Of a stretch of 64,000 nt of DNA, positions 35,924 through 47,780 are shown in pieces. This stretch comes from Euryodendron excelsum (Eukaryota; Streptophyta; Magnoliopsida; Ericales; Pentaphylacaceae). Made by a program: the position numbers and the translations under genes. The stretch spans positions 8,077,501 through 8,141,500 of the forward strand of contig CM065396.1 in assembly GCA_033060915.1 (NCBI GenBank), written 5' to 3'. Numbering within the stretch: position 1 is the stretch's first letter; each line of letters starts with the position of its first letter. Below the pieces are notes generated by a model. The model was not told the DNA's origin. It worked only from the letters and a program-made list of their open reading frames with translations, and ran no database searches.

Positions 35924-36813
35924 CTGAAAAGGTAAGCCAAGGTAAGTGATGTTAATATACCACCCATGCATCTTAAATAACAGTAAAATAAAACAAACAA
36001 ATAACACAAACAAAACAAATAAAGGATTTCAAATAACAAATCAAAAATAAAATTTCCACACTTCTTGATTTTTCCAACTCCAAATCGCATCTCAAGGGTT
36101 CTCTGCCTTTTCCCTTCAAAAATATTTTATTTCTAAAACTTTAACCAACTCTTTCCATAATTTCTAAAAAAAAATTTCAATAGAGTCCCGTTTGAAAATG
36201 GCCCCTACAACACCCATGACGTCAACACAAAATGCAAAATGTGCACTTTCGAACACCACAATCACATAACAATGGCACCCGTGCACACTTTTCAATTTTT
36301 TAAAATTTTTAAAACACATGTTTTATTTTTTAAATAAATCAATGGTTTTCAAAAGGCTTCAAAAATTTTTCAAAATCACCTCAAATGTTATCAAAAATAT
36401 TCCAATCTTTTTCCAAATTTCAAACTTTAAAAATTTCATCGATTTCTTGAATTTTCTAATTTTTTCTAATTTTCTAAATATTTTTCTATTTTTCAAAAAA
36501 AATAAAAAATTCACCGAGTTTTCAGAAAATCACGAAACTTCATACGCTTGTTAAACACAGTTTTCCAAGGCACATTGCACAAAAACATAGCTAGAAAACT
36601 CAATACCCATGCCTGTAGGAACAAATTTCCTATTCCTGCAGAAAACCCTCTTCGCATAATCATGAAAAACCATTCAAATTCAATCAAACAACCATCAAAA
36701 TGCAAAAACAACATCATCAAAGTGTTCAAAACATATCAAAACATCAATTTCCACTATTCACATGATTCAAACGGAGTTCTACACATCGAAATCACCAAAA
36801 CTTGAAAACTCAC
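35924..36813 (-). other. 890-bp 5' UTR intron of the antisense PMD gene, element 4
   Basis: On the minus strand the donor AAAA|GTGAGTTTTC is at 36813 and the acceptor CTTTTCAG ends one base before the ATG. It is AT-rich. The matching intron in element 3 (53186-54075) is also 890 bp. Confidence 0.7.
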
Positions 36814-37236
36814 TTTTCAGAAGTTCTCCGGCGAAATCTTCTCCTCCGGCGACTTTTCCGGCGACGTGGTCTCCTTCCGGCAATCACCCACGGTACCCAA
36901 GGAGTGCTCCTTCAAGGTTCAAGTCGATTTCCACTTGAAGACTCTCGGATTCTCCAAAAACTCTTCAAATCCTGTAACTGTTCGAACCAGAAATTTTCTG
37001 GTTTTTAACCTTAAGCCTGGCGCCACTAGTAGAGGCGCCAGTGCTTTTTTGCCAAGGATGCCACTACTAGTGGCGCTAGTTATAAATTCTGGGCAGTTTT
37101 GCCCTTTTTCCCACCAAACCTCGTTTTCGAAGGCCTTTTTGGCCCGTTATCCATTTTCGACCCCCATTGTCGAAAGATTTCTAGTGTCCGTCCCTCCGAC
37201 TACCTCGCAGTCAACATGGGACTCTTACTTTTGTCG
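36814..37236 (-). other. Presumed 5' UTR exon and promoter zone of the antisense PMD gene
   Basis: Between the intron donor and the PPT. It includes a GGCGCC hairpin (37018-37040, one mismatch) and related words to 37080, like those before the LTR TATA box. No clear TATA box for the antisense gene is seen. The same segment forms the 3' UTR of the sense transcript. Confidence 0.5.
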
Positions 37237-37278
37237 TTTTCTGTCTTTGACAAGCAAAGACAGAAAAAGAGGGACAGT
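37237..37278 (+). promoter_or_regulatory. Hairpin and polypurine tract before 3' LTR of element 4
   Basis: A 13-base inverted repeat (37237-37249 and 37255-37267, loop ACAAG) overlaps a purine-rich stretch AGACAGAAAAAGAGGGACAG that ends at the LTR. The PPT primes plus-strand synthesis. The hairpin recurs, slightly altered, next to the PPTs of elements 2 and 3. Confidence 0.8.
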
Positions 37279-40200
37279 TGTAAGCACCCCATTTTTTACC
37301 GCTCAACAGTCTACACTCCGTCCAGACTTGTTTTCAAGTCATTGTGGGCATATTCCTATCGAATCCAATTCTCTAGGTCCAAATTCCGTCTTTCCATCGC
37401 TTCGCGGGCCTGTCAGGCCCAAATAGAGGCAAAATGACTAAAATGCCCTTAGGGGCATTGTCCTTTCCTTTCCAATTCCAATCCCTCTCTCAAGACAATT
37501 TATTCCTCGAGACGGTTCCAATCTAGGCGCGTCTCTTCGGAGACGGTAAGACCTATTTCCAATCCTACTCTCGAGACAATTTATTCCTCGAGACGGTTCC
37601 AATCCAGGCGCGTCTCTTCGGAGACGGTAAGACCCCTTTCCAATCCCACTCTTGAGACAGTTTATTCCTCGAGACGGTTCCAATCCAGGTGCGTCTCTTA
37701 GGAGACGGTATGACCCCTTTCCAATCCCACTCTCGAGACAGTTTATTCCTCGAGACGGTTCCAATCCAGGTGCGTCTCTTTGGAGACGGTAAGACCCCTT
37801 TCCAATCCCACTCTCGAGATAGTTTATTCCTCGAGACGGTCTGAGTAGTGAAACTACTCACAAAACCGTTAGAGTAGCGGAAATACTCACAAATAGGTCG
37901 ATATAGGGAATTGGCAACAAATTCCTGTGTCACGACAACAGCCATTAGAGTGGCGGAAACACTCAAAACCCAGGTCAACACCAGTGTTTGTTAACCCACT
38001 TTGGTGAAAAATGACCAAACTGTCCTATGGACCTTTCCAGGACTTTCCGGTCAAGATAACCATTTTGCCCCTAGGCATTCGAATGCCCCAAGAACCACAC
38101 CGGCTCTGGGTATCAAACCGGTAATGTCCTGAGAATACTTTTTATAGTATTCTAAATCTTCCTTTACCTTTCCGGATCATTCCAAGTCAGTTCTAGCCAA
38201 CCCGGTACAAAATGACCGTTTTGCCCCTGGAGGGCTGGTCTCCTTCTTCGACCACACCGGCTTTGGGTATCAAATCAGTAGCCTCCTGAGAATACGTTTT
38301 ATAGTATTCTCAGCCTTCCTTTACCTTTTCGGATCATTCCGAGTCAGTTCTGACAAACCCGGTACAAAATGACCGTTTTGCCCCTGGTGGGCCGGTCTCC
38401 TTTTCCGACCACGCCAGCTTTGGAAATCAAACTGGCAACCTCTGGGAACATTCTAAATAATGTTTCCAGATCCCAAGTCTTCTTCCGAGACAATCCGAGT
38501 TTGTCCCGGCAGCTTCCTAGTTCGATTGATCGTTTTGCCCCTAAAAGCCCGGTCAACCTTTCTGACACATTTTGTCCTCACTTTTCAAGTCAAATACCTC
38601 CAGGATACTATTTTAAGTGTTCCTGCTCCTTTCCGGCCTTCCGGATCATTCTCGGCTCTTCCAAATCATTCCCGAACTTTCCGGAGTCACTTCTAGTGAA
38701 GCCAGGCAAAAGATTGCATGGTAGTCACTGGTATAGGCGCCCAAATCTAGTCAAAGATATGTTGCTTGCCGACTTATAAAGTTTCCTAAGTGGGTGGTGC
38801 CACTAGTAGTGGTGCCAAGCCAAGAATTGGCCTGGCGCCACTCCTAGTGGCACCAAGAGCAATTTTGCCCTAGCGCCACTACAACAGGCGCCAAGTTTGT
38901 TCAACTTCTATAAATACAGAGCCTCATTCAACGTGAAAGGGGTCTGCAAACTTAACCTAAAAATCCTATATTTCGATATACAAAGCTCAAGCACCTTCAA
39001 AACCCTAGTTTCCTTAGGTTTTCCAAACCCTAGCCACCCTACACAAACCCTAGCCTCCTATACACTTATACACTCCCCCATACACTCATACACTAGCCTT
39101 CAACCATCCTTTGAAGACTTGAAGAGCTGTCATCTAAAGTTTGAAGATAACCCTTAAAGGTTGAATAAGAAGATCAAGACAAAGACCGAAGATTGAAGAC
39201 AAGCAAGGCGCGCAAAATAAAGAAGATATACGGTAGGTTTTCTATTTAAATTTTCGTACTTCCCCCCTCTCTCTTCTCTCTCCTAACCCACTTGGGTTTT
39301 CTCTATTTTAATCCCGCATCTCTTTGCCCCCCTTTATTTACATGCTTGAAAAAAGGGGATTCCCGGTCCATGTGTAGGATTGGGCTATTGGAGGGTCACC
39401 GTGTCAGGGGCTTTCTTCTAGCCTAACCAAAGACCACGTGGGTCTGGCCCCCTTGATTATGTGGTGAAGCCTTAGCCTTGTATGTTCATGACCCCAAATT
39501 GCATTGTGCATGTCATAGTCTTGCATCTTCCAAAATCTATTTTCAAAAGTTGTTTTCAAAATCGTTTTCAAACTTGTTTACAAAATTGCCTCAAAAGCTT
39601 TTTTTCAAAAACATGTTTTCAAAATCACAATCCTAGGGTGTTTCTAGCTTTTCCATGGCTAGGATTGCTTTAAGAAAGTGTTACATTAAAAGTGACCTTT
39701 TATGGTCTATATGTTCAAATCTTGTTGTTTTCAAAACCGCTTTCCAAAAGTGGTTCTAGCCCTCTTATGGTTAGAATTGCTTTAAGAAAGTGAGATGTTT
39801 TTACTCATTCTAAAAACTCTCTTTTCAAAAAATCTCTTCCTAAAATTCTCTTTTTCAACATACTTTCCTAAAACTCTCCTCTTCAAAATTGTTTCCAAAA
39901 ACTCCCTTCCAAAATCTATTTTTCAAAACTCTCTTTTTTTAACTCCTCTCCAAAATCTTTTCCTCAAAATTCACTTTCTAAAAACACTCTCTAGATTCAC
40001 ATTCCTAAAAACTCTCACCAAAAACCTTTCCAAAAAACTCTCTTTCCAAAATCTTCCTTATAGAAAATTCCTCTCTAGGATTTCCCTTCTAAAATCTACG
40101 TTTCTAAAAACACACTTTCCAAAACTCCTTCTCTTTAAAATCTTTTTCCAAAAACTCCCTCTTCAAATTTACTTTCCAAAAGTCCCCCCCTAGGATTCCC

Positions 40201-42381
40201 TTCTAGAAAACATTCGTTTCTAAAAACGCACTTTCTAAAAACACTCTTTTCTTAGAGCCCAAGTCAAGCCTTAGAGCCCACAATTAGGAAACCCTAATTT
40301 TCTTTCCAAAAACATGATTTTAAAACCTTGCCCCAAACCTAGGTTTTCAAAATCTCTCGTTTTCTACACCAAAACTCTACAAGTTTCCAAAACCTATTTT
40401 CTACGTCAAAACTATAATTTTTCAAAATTAGGGTTTCTAGAATCTCCTTTTCCAAATCCTTGCCAAATCCTACCTTCCCTTTAGGAAACCAAATCAAATC
40501 TCCCGTTTAGGAAACTAGATTTCGTCCTCCATTTTTGGAAACAAAAACAAACCTTTGCTTTTAGAAACCAAATCCAATCTCTTCCTAATCCAAACCTTCC
40601 TTAATTCAATTCCTTCCTAAACCATAAGTTTCCTAAACTCAAACTTTAAATCTTTCCTTGAACTTCAAAATCTAAATCTTTCCTAATTCAACTCCTTCCT
40701 AATCTTTCACTTTCCTAAATCTTAAGTTTCCAAAACTTGAACATAAAAATCTTTCCTAAATTTTAAAACTCAACTTTCAAATCTTTCCTAATTCAACCAT
40801 TTCCCAATTCTACCCTCTTTTCAAATCTTAACTTTTCAAATCTAAGTTTTCAAACCTTTCTTAAACTCAAACTTTTCCTAATTTCAAGATTTTCTAAAAC
40901 TCTATTAGTTTCTAAATCTTAAACTTTTTAAATTTCAAATCTTTCCAAATTCAAAATTTTCTAAATTTGAAACTTTCTCAATTTAAATCTTTCTAAACCT
41001 AAATCTTTCCAAATTCTAAACTTTTCAAAACTTCAAAATCTTTTCAAATCTAAAACTTTCCTAATCTAAAAACCTTTCCTTTTTCGAAAACATTCTAAAC
41101 TCGAAACTTTCCAATTTCACAACTTTCCTAAACCTAAAACTTTCCTAATTCAAAACTTTCTCAATTCAAAACTTTCCTAAATGAAACTTTCCTAATTCAA
41201 AACTTTCTTAATTTGAAACTTTCCAAAAATGACGCTTTCCTAAAACGGGCCTTTCCTAATTCGAACATTTCCTAAAATCCAATCTTTCCAAATCTCCCAA
41301 GTCCAATGTTCGAGTCAAATCTTTCTTAATCTCAAGTCTTTTCTAGGTCTCCTACCTTTCCTAAGTCTAGGTTTCCTAAACCTCCATCTTTCCAAAACCA
41401 AGTTTTTCCAAAATCAATCTTTCCAAAGCAAGTCCAATCTTCTCAAATTCAATCTTCTCTTCTAGTCTCAAATCAAATCCAGTTTTCAATTCAATCTCTT
41501 TCTTCTAATCCAATTTTCCTCTCCAAATCAATCTCTTTTCAATTGGACTCCAGTCCGAACTATGACTGACCTGATTCCCCCGAAGGGATACGTAAGCAAC
41601 CTTCATAGGTGCGGTCATAACACTTTTCAATCTTTCAATTCCACCCTCATGGGTGCGGTTTCCAAAATCTTTCCAAATCTCAAATTCCAATCTATTTTCA
41701 AAATTTCAATTTCAAAATTTCAATTTTTCTACTTTCAATTTTCAAACCTTCCAATTTCAATTCCATCTCTCCAAATCTATTTTCAAATCAAATCAATCTC
41801 TTTTCAAATCTATTTTTCAATTCTTTTCTATTGCACTTGCACATCATGCATCATGTTAGTTTCTATTCAAACATTGTTTTTCAAAGTGGATAGGATTGAC
41901 CATTAGTTAATTGGAGACTCTCACAGGTGAATCTAGGGTAGATTGACATGTAGGTACCGAAAGGGCGGGGTAGGGTGATGGCTTAGTGCGTCTTCCCTAC
42001 ACGTAACCAACCTCCAAACATAGAATCACTGTTTTCAAAGACCAAAAGGAGTTATTTTTCAAAAAGGGCTAAATATTTTCCAAAGGTTGCCAAACAACCT
42101 GTTTTCCTCAAAAACCCTCTCTTGAGGAGATATTTTCAAAATCATTTTCCAAAACCCTAAGTGTAGTCTTCGGATTATTCTTAGTTTTTAGGTGACCTAA
42201 CTCACCTTAATCAAGTTAGGTGGTGACTCCGAATCTTTTTCAAAAGCCCTTTATTCAAATCTATTTTCAATTCAAACCTAGTCGCACTCATTATTCTAGG
42301 AGGGTGAGTTCTAACGAGAGAATACAGTATTTTTCCCGCTTGGGTGAGTATTCCTCGAGTGCGAAAAATCTGGGCGCGACA
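37279..42381 (+). mobile_element. 3' LTR of element 4 (5103 bp)
   Basis: Same ends and order as the 5' LTR. Differences: five 81-bp units (TTTATTC at 37499, 37580, 37661, 37742, 37823) against two, a short deletion near 41065 and about 40 extra bases near 41465. TATA is at 38909-38916. Confidence 0.95.
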
Positions 42382-42386
42382 TTACC
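42382..42386. other. Target-site duplication of element 4 (right)
   Basis: TTACC immediately after the 3' LTR end, matching 24452-24456. Element 2 LTR sequence resumes here. Confidence 0.9.
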
Positions 42387-42735
42387 GTTCCAAAGAGTTC
42401 ACTCGGAAACATGCTGGATTGGAGGGTCTTACCACCTTGAGCAATCAACTTTCTCGAAAGGTGTGCCGGATTTAATCTGAATTGGAATTGGAAATGGAAT
42501 TAGAAAGGGGACTTACCGTCTTCAAAAAAACGTGCCTATTGGAATTGGACCGAACAATGCCCCCAAGGGAATCTTGGTCATTTTGCCTCTATTTGGGCCC
42601 AAAGGGCCCGCGAAGCGATTGATTGACGGGATTAGACTTGGAAAGTTGATTTAGATTGGAATATATTCATATTGACTTGAATGCATGTTTGGATGGACTG
42701 GAGACTACTGAACGGGCAAAAATGGGGTGCTTGTA
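42387..42735 (-). mobile_element. 3' LTR of element 2, proximal part
   Basis: Continuation of 21051-24456, ending in GGGGTGCTTGTA, a mutated form of the LTR terminus (canonical GGTGCTTACA). A PPT and hairpin on the minus strand follow. Confidence 0.85.
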
Positions 42736-43197
42736 GCAGCCCCTCTTTTTCTGTTTGTGCTTGTCAAAGACAGAAAATGATAGAGTAGGAGTCCCATGTT
42801 GACCGTGAGGCGATCGGAGGGATGAACTTTGGAAATTTTTTGAAAACGGGAGTTTGGACACTAATATTAGGCCCAAAAGGCCTTTGAAATTGAGTTTTGG
42901 CAGGAAAAAGGGCAAAGTTGCCCGGAATTGGCCATGCTAGTGGTGCCTTTCAAAGAAATGGCTTGGCACCACTACTAGTGGCGCCAAACTTGGGATCAAA
43001 ACCAGCACTTACTAGTTCGACGCTACTGCGGGTATTGAAGGTTTTTTACAAAACCGAGAGGCATTGCCAGGAAATCGTCTTGGACATTGAAGAAGCGCTT
43101 CTTGGAGACCACAGGGGATTATCGGAAGTAAGCCACGTCGCCAGAAAAGTCGCCCGAAGAGAAGTTTTCGCCGGAGAACTCCAAGAGGTGAGTTTTT
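42736..43197 (+). other. PPT region and presumed PMD 5' UTR exon, element 2
   Basis: Minus-strand PPT (AGAAAAAGAGGGGCTGC) and hairpin at 42740-42770, GGCGCC-like palindrome at 42963-42987, and a donor AGAG|GTGAGTTTTT at 43198. The 100-codon open frame at 42897-43199 is not conserved in elements 3 and 4, so I do not call it a gene. Confidence 0.55.
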
Positions 43198-44303
43198 GAG
43201 TTTATGTTGATTTTGACGTGTAGAATTCCGTTTGAACCATGTGAGTAGTGAAAATTGATGTTTTGATATGTTTTGAACACTGTGGTGAAGTTATTTGTTT
43301 TGATATTTGTTTGATTGAATTTGAGTGATTTTACGTGATTATGTGAAGGGGGTTTTTACAGGAATTGGAGGTTTGTTCCTACAGGCTTGGGTGTTGAGTT
43401 TTTCAGCTAGATTTTTATACTGTGTGCCTTAGAAAAATGTGTTTAATATCCGTATGAAGTTTCATGATTTTTTGAAAATTCGGTGAATTTTTTATTTTTT
43501 GAAAAATAGAAAAATACTTAGAAAATTAAGAAAATGTAAGAAAAATTAAGAAATTGATGAAATTTTAGAGTTTAAAATTTAGAAAAATTTTAGGATAATT
43601 TTAAAAATTATTGATTTGTTGGAAAAGAAAACATGTGTTTTGAAAAATTCAAAAATTTGAAGATTATGCGCGGGTGTTGTTGTTATGTGATTATGACGTT
43701 GTAGAGTGCACGACTTGTGTTCTGTGTTGATGTTGTGGGTGTTGTAGGGACCGTTTTTAAACAAAATTCTGTCGAAATTTTTAGAAATTCAAAAAAAGGG
43801 TTGGGAAAGGTTTTGAATAAAATATTTTTGAAGAAAAAAGACGGAAAACCCTAGAAACTTGTTTTGACTTGAAGTTGACAGATCAAAATGTATAGGAAAT
43901 TTATTTTGACTTAGCATTGAATTTAAAATCAAAATGTGTTGGAAATTCATTTTAACTTAGAATACTGGACTTTTGAGATCAAAATGTGTAGAAAATTCAT
44001 TTTTGACTTAGCATTGAATTGAAAATCAAAATGTGTAGGAAATTCATTTTGACTTAGAATTGGATTTAAAATCAAAATGTGTACTTAGAATTGGATTTAA
44101 AATCAAAATGTGTAGGAAATTCATTTTGACTCAAAAGTGGAATTTTTGAAAAATTAAATTGTATAGAAAATTCACTTTGACTTATCCCTTGAAATCTTTT
44201 TATTATTTTTGTTTTTTTTATTATTTATTTATTTTATTTTATTATTATTTTTTTTCTGCATATACCGTATATTAACACCTCTTATCTTGGTTGACCTTTT
44301 CAG
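43198..44303 (+). other. 5' UTR intron of PMD gene in element 2 (1106 bp, expanded)
   Basis: GTGAGT donor and CTTTTCAG acceptor one base before the ATG at 44305. It is 216 bp longer than in elements 3 and 4, largely because of the tandem array at 43882-44180. Confidence 0.7.
43882..44180 (+). repeat. ~47-bp tandem repeats inside the PMD intron
   Basis: The word ATCAAAATG recurs at 43882, 43928, 43978, 44025, 44071 and 44102. Each is followed by TGTAGGAAATTCATTTTGAC-like sequence. Elements 3 and 4 have at most one copy. Confidence 0.85.
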
Positions 44304-44304
44304 G

Positions 44305-46121
44305 ATGGCAGATGCGGGTGATGATCGTTCTGAGAGGAGACGCCGTTCTAGAAAGGCGGCTCGTACAATTCTGTTAGTAGTTCTAGTCGATCCAGGGGTA
44401 GTCGGCCATCTACTGGACATGCATCGTCTAGCCAGAGCAAACGGGGGAGTAGGCCACCTGTCGACCCTTTTCCTCCGATTGAGCAAACCTTTGCGAAGGA
44501 GATTGGTGCTGAGGAGGAGGTACTGGGTCTTGGCGATCAGGTGACTGGTTATGGGAGAGCCTCCTCCAGACATAGGCATACAGATGCTAATTTGGGCGAC
44601 TTGGAGATACCGGACATCCCACCACTCAGGGATCTTGCCTATCACCCCAGTGTATATTCTAGACAGCATTTGCCCCCTCCGCAGGTACACATAGCTTTTA
44701 GAGGGGCTGTTCATCAGGTCTTCATCACCATGTAGCAGGCTGCTCCATCATATCACGCTTTCTTGGTTGAGATAGGGTTCGGAGCTCTCATGGGATTACA
44801 AGCTAATCGCTTGAATAGACATATCGTGCTAGCACTGATTGAGCGATGGTTTGGAAAGACGGGAACCTTCCATTTTGTTGGCTTTGAGTTGGGTCCTACT
44901 CCCTTGGACTAGGCTATCATCACGGGCCTTTCCTTTGTCAGCCAGTGGATCTCCTTGCAGTCGGTCAGTAACGACGATGCGTGCCTTCTACTTTTTCAGT
45001 TTCCTGGCTTAGTCGGGATGACCATACATTTGCTATTGAGTCATCCCCTGCTCGGTGCGACATCATGAGACGACGATTTGTTTTGTATATCATTTTCAGT
45101 TGCTTCTGCAATAACAACAAGTCGCTTGTGCCTTTTCGGTTAGTAAGCATAGTAGCTGATCTTGGGGCTTTATCTGAGCTGGACTGGGGGTCCTTTTCCT
45201 TTGGCTACTTCCTTCGATCGATGCGGGTCTGGACTTCTTCCCTTTGGGGCAGCATGACTAGTTTCTGGCCCTTTCTTGTCTGGTGGAGCTATGAGTACCT
45301 GCCTATTTGTTGTCCCACAGTTATTGAGGATGGCCTTTGTCCTCGTACTTTGAGGTGGGCTTGTGACCAGATAGCTCAGTGACTGGAGATTACTAACTTC
45401 GTGCTACTTCGGGGGAACCTGGAGTTGATTGAGGCGAGGGACATGACTTGGCGGCCCTCTATCGAGTCAGTTCATTATGAGACAGTACGGTACTTGGTCC
45501 CGTTGTCCCTGTCGAGGGCTGCTTTTCTTAGTGACGATACTTGGGAGTCCTATCTAGGAGAGAGACACTAGCGGTAGTTTCATAAGGAGTTCCAATCAGC
45601 AGGAGCTCCGCCTAAGTATATGTTTAGAGCTTTGGTGGCGGGAGTGCCTATCCCCTATCAGAAGTGCCAACCGGGTGCCGAGTTCTTGCTTCCTCCAGAT
45701 ACGGACGATGCTGCTCACTTCGGGGCTCATTCCGTTAGTGCCTTTACCTGGTTTGAGGTAATAGTCGGCAGATACGCTGTGGGCCAAGAGGTGGTTGGCT
45801 TGTGGAGCCGAGCCTGGGGATACGTGCCCCAGGCTGAGTTTACTATTGTGAGGGACCAGAGGGATCAATACTAGATGGAGCGAGATCAGTATCAGGCAGA
45901 GGTGGCTTCCTTGACGGCTCGGTTAGCCTAGATGGGAGGTGGCAGGGTATGCCATCTTTTCTCTCCTTCTTCTCGCTCTGCTATTGTTTAGTTATTCTTT
46001 CATATGGCTGATTTTAGCTCTGTCTTCTTTGCAGGATACTGGTGCTTCTAGTAGTTATCCACCTCCTTCGGATCCAGGTTTCGGAGATTTCGATCCTGAG
46101 GATATTGACTTCGACCTTTGA
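44305..46121 (+). pseudogene. Antisense PMD gene of element 2 (decayed)
   Basis: It is collinear with the other copies from MADAGDD to GFGDFDPEDIDFDL and the stop at 46119-46121. A one-base deletion near 44368 shifts the N-terminal frame. TAG replaces CAG near 44733 and TGG near 44910, and further stops follow (for example near 45381 and 45570). The longest piece (44981-45382) covers the central mobile domain. The 88-bp intron (45947-46034) is still bounded by GT and AG. It is the most mutated PMD copy, consistent with element 2 being the host of two later insertions. Confidence 0.85.
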
Positions 46122-47780
46122 TAAATGCCCCTTGTGGAGACTTTGATCTTTTTTTGCCCCTTATCCCTGAGATGTATTTATGTTATTTAGTTTTATTCTT
46201 GTAGATTTTGCATAGAGATAGACATTTTCTGATCTAGCTAGTTAAGTGCATGGAGAGGCAAAGATATTTATGATTTTTATATGATCAGATGCATATGATG
46301 GATGATGATGCTGTGTAATTTTTACATGAGTTGGTATTAAACTATGTTGGTGGCTTCTGTTTTCACATGGAGTTATGTCCTATGTATGCAAAGCTTATGC
46401 CAATTTTTTTTTTTGGAATGTATGCACATATTAGGTATATCTTAGCTAACAGAATGACAAGGGGTGCTGTCGAACTTGGTATCTTCGGAACAATAACTCC
46501 TTCCTTTTTAGGGGGCCTGGCCTCTCCTTTGGCTCAATCTCACCTTGACTGGATGATAGCATTTCATACCTTTCTCAACCTTTTGACTCCCTTCGACTCT
46601 CTGCCTTGGGGTTAACGTATAGGGTTCTTGGGTTGAAACTCTCAACTCTCGGGGTTTTAGCAATAGCTTACCTGACCTTTAGCAGAGCGATAAGCGGCCA
46701 ATCTTTCAATCCAAGGAGACTTTGCTTTAGGACCATAATGTAGGCTAGGTTATGGGGTTTTCAAAACAATGGATGTGTAGGCTCAAATTCGATGTTGTTT
46801 TCAGCAGGGTTTAGATCCGTACCATCCTTGACTCTCTTTCTCAGTAGGCTTAGTATCTTTCTTTAGCTTCAGCTGCACGTCTAGCTCATTTAGATCAAGC
46901 AATCCATTTTCAATCAGAGTGAACTTTAGTAGGGTTGTAATGTAGGTTATGGTTTTAGGGTATTGCAAGCAAGGTTAAATGCTCGAACCTATTGTTTCTA
47001 CTGGGTTTCTTTATAACCTAGGATCACCTTTAATTTCCTCCTTGCTCGTACTATGCACTTCTTGGGGTGACTGTGATTCTTTTCTTTCGACCTTTCTATA
47101 TTCTTTTTGAGATCGACATGACTCACTTCTCTTTCGGCCTTCCTACAATGCTTTTCAAGATGGCACAATCATGGTTTTCTTCAGGCCGCTTTTTTTTTTT
47201 CTTTTTTTCTTTGGCCCTTGGCAATTTTTCCTTTGCTTCTTTCTTTTTTTTTTTTGTTTCTTTTTTTCCTTTTTATCTCTTTTATTTCCTTTTATGAAAT
47301 AAACAGTTCTACAACTCTTTTTCCCTTAGATCTTTTCCTTAGCTATTCAATCTAACCCAATGTGGGCGGTGATCCCTAGGTTGGAGTTTTCTTGAAAAAG
47401 ATAAATGGCTCAACGAGTTTGGCAAGGGGTTGCTTCTAACTATATGGGAAATGAAATAAGGGCCTCTCTTCACTTTGAACTAGATTGCTTGATCTATAGA
47501 GCTTTCGATACTATCCTAGCACGATAGAGGTGGATACCATTCCTAGGGTTCTCAACTATTCTCTGCCCCAGTGTGGGGAGGACAGTCTTGGATCAGGGTT
47601 GACAAGGAAAACTTCGTTTGATGCGAGGCACAAGGGGCTAAGCAAAGGGAATATAAACACTTTTTCTTTTAAATAAGGAAATGAAAGGTGGCTCCTCTTC
47701 ATCTTGATAGCCTGGCCACACATCGTTTAGCTTTGGCATCTTGCAAGTGTTGCCTCTACGTAGTTCCCTCACTCCTCCTT
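46122..47780. repeat. Spacer of element 2, cut by element 3
   Basis: Same module order as 5657-7572 with T-tracts (about 46405-46414, 47190-47210, 47246-47257). No gene. It stops at 47780, where the LTR of element 3 begins. The final TCCTT would be the target-site duplication, but the right partner is outside the window. Confidence 0.7.

Larger units (their letters stand above)
24457..42381 (+). mobile_element. Element 4: complete pol-less LTR retrotransposon with antisense PMD gene (17,925 bp)
   Basis: Both LTRs start TGTAAGCACCCC and end GGGCGCGACA. They are flanked by a 5-bp TTACC duplication. A PBS follows the first LTR and a purine-rich PPT precedes the second. The interior is 7885 bp and contains a gag remnant in sense, a spacer and an antisense PMD gene. 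There is no protease, RT, RNase H or integrase similarity. It must have been copied by enzymes from another element. It sits inside the LTR of element 2. The two LTRs are highly alike apart from indels and tandem copy number, suggesting a fairly recent insertion. Confidence 0.95.

Noticed and set aside
42897..43199. 100-codon frame upstream of the PMD intron in element 2
   Set aside because: The frame is not kept in the matching regions of elements 3 and 4; better explained as 5' UTR exon.
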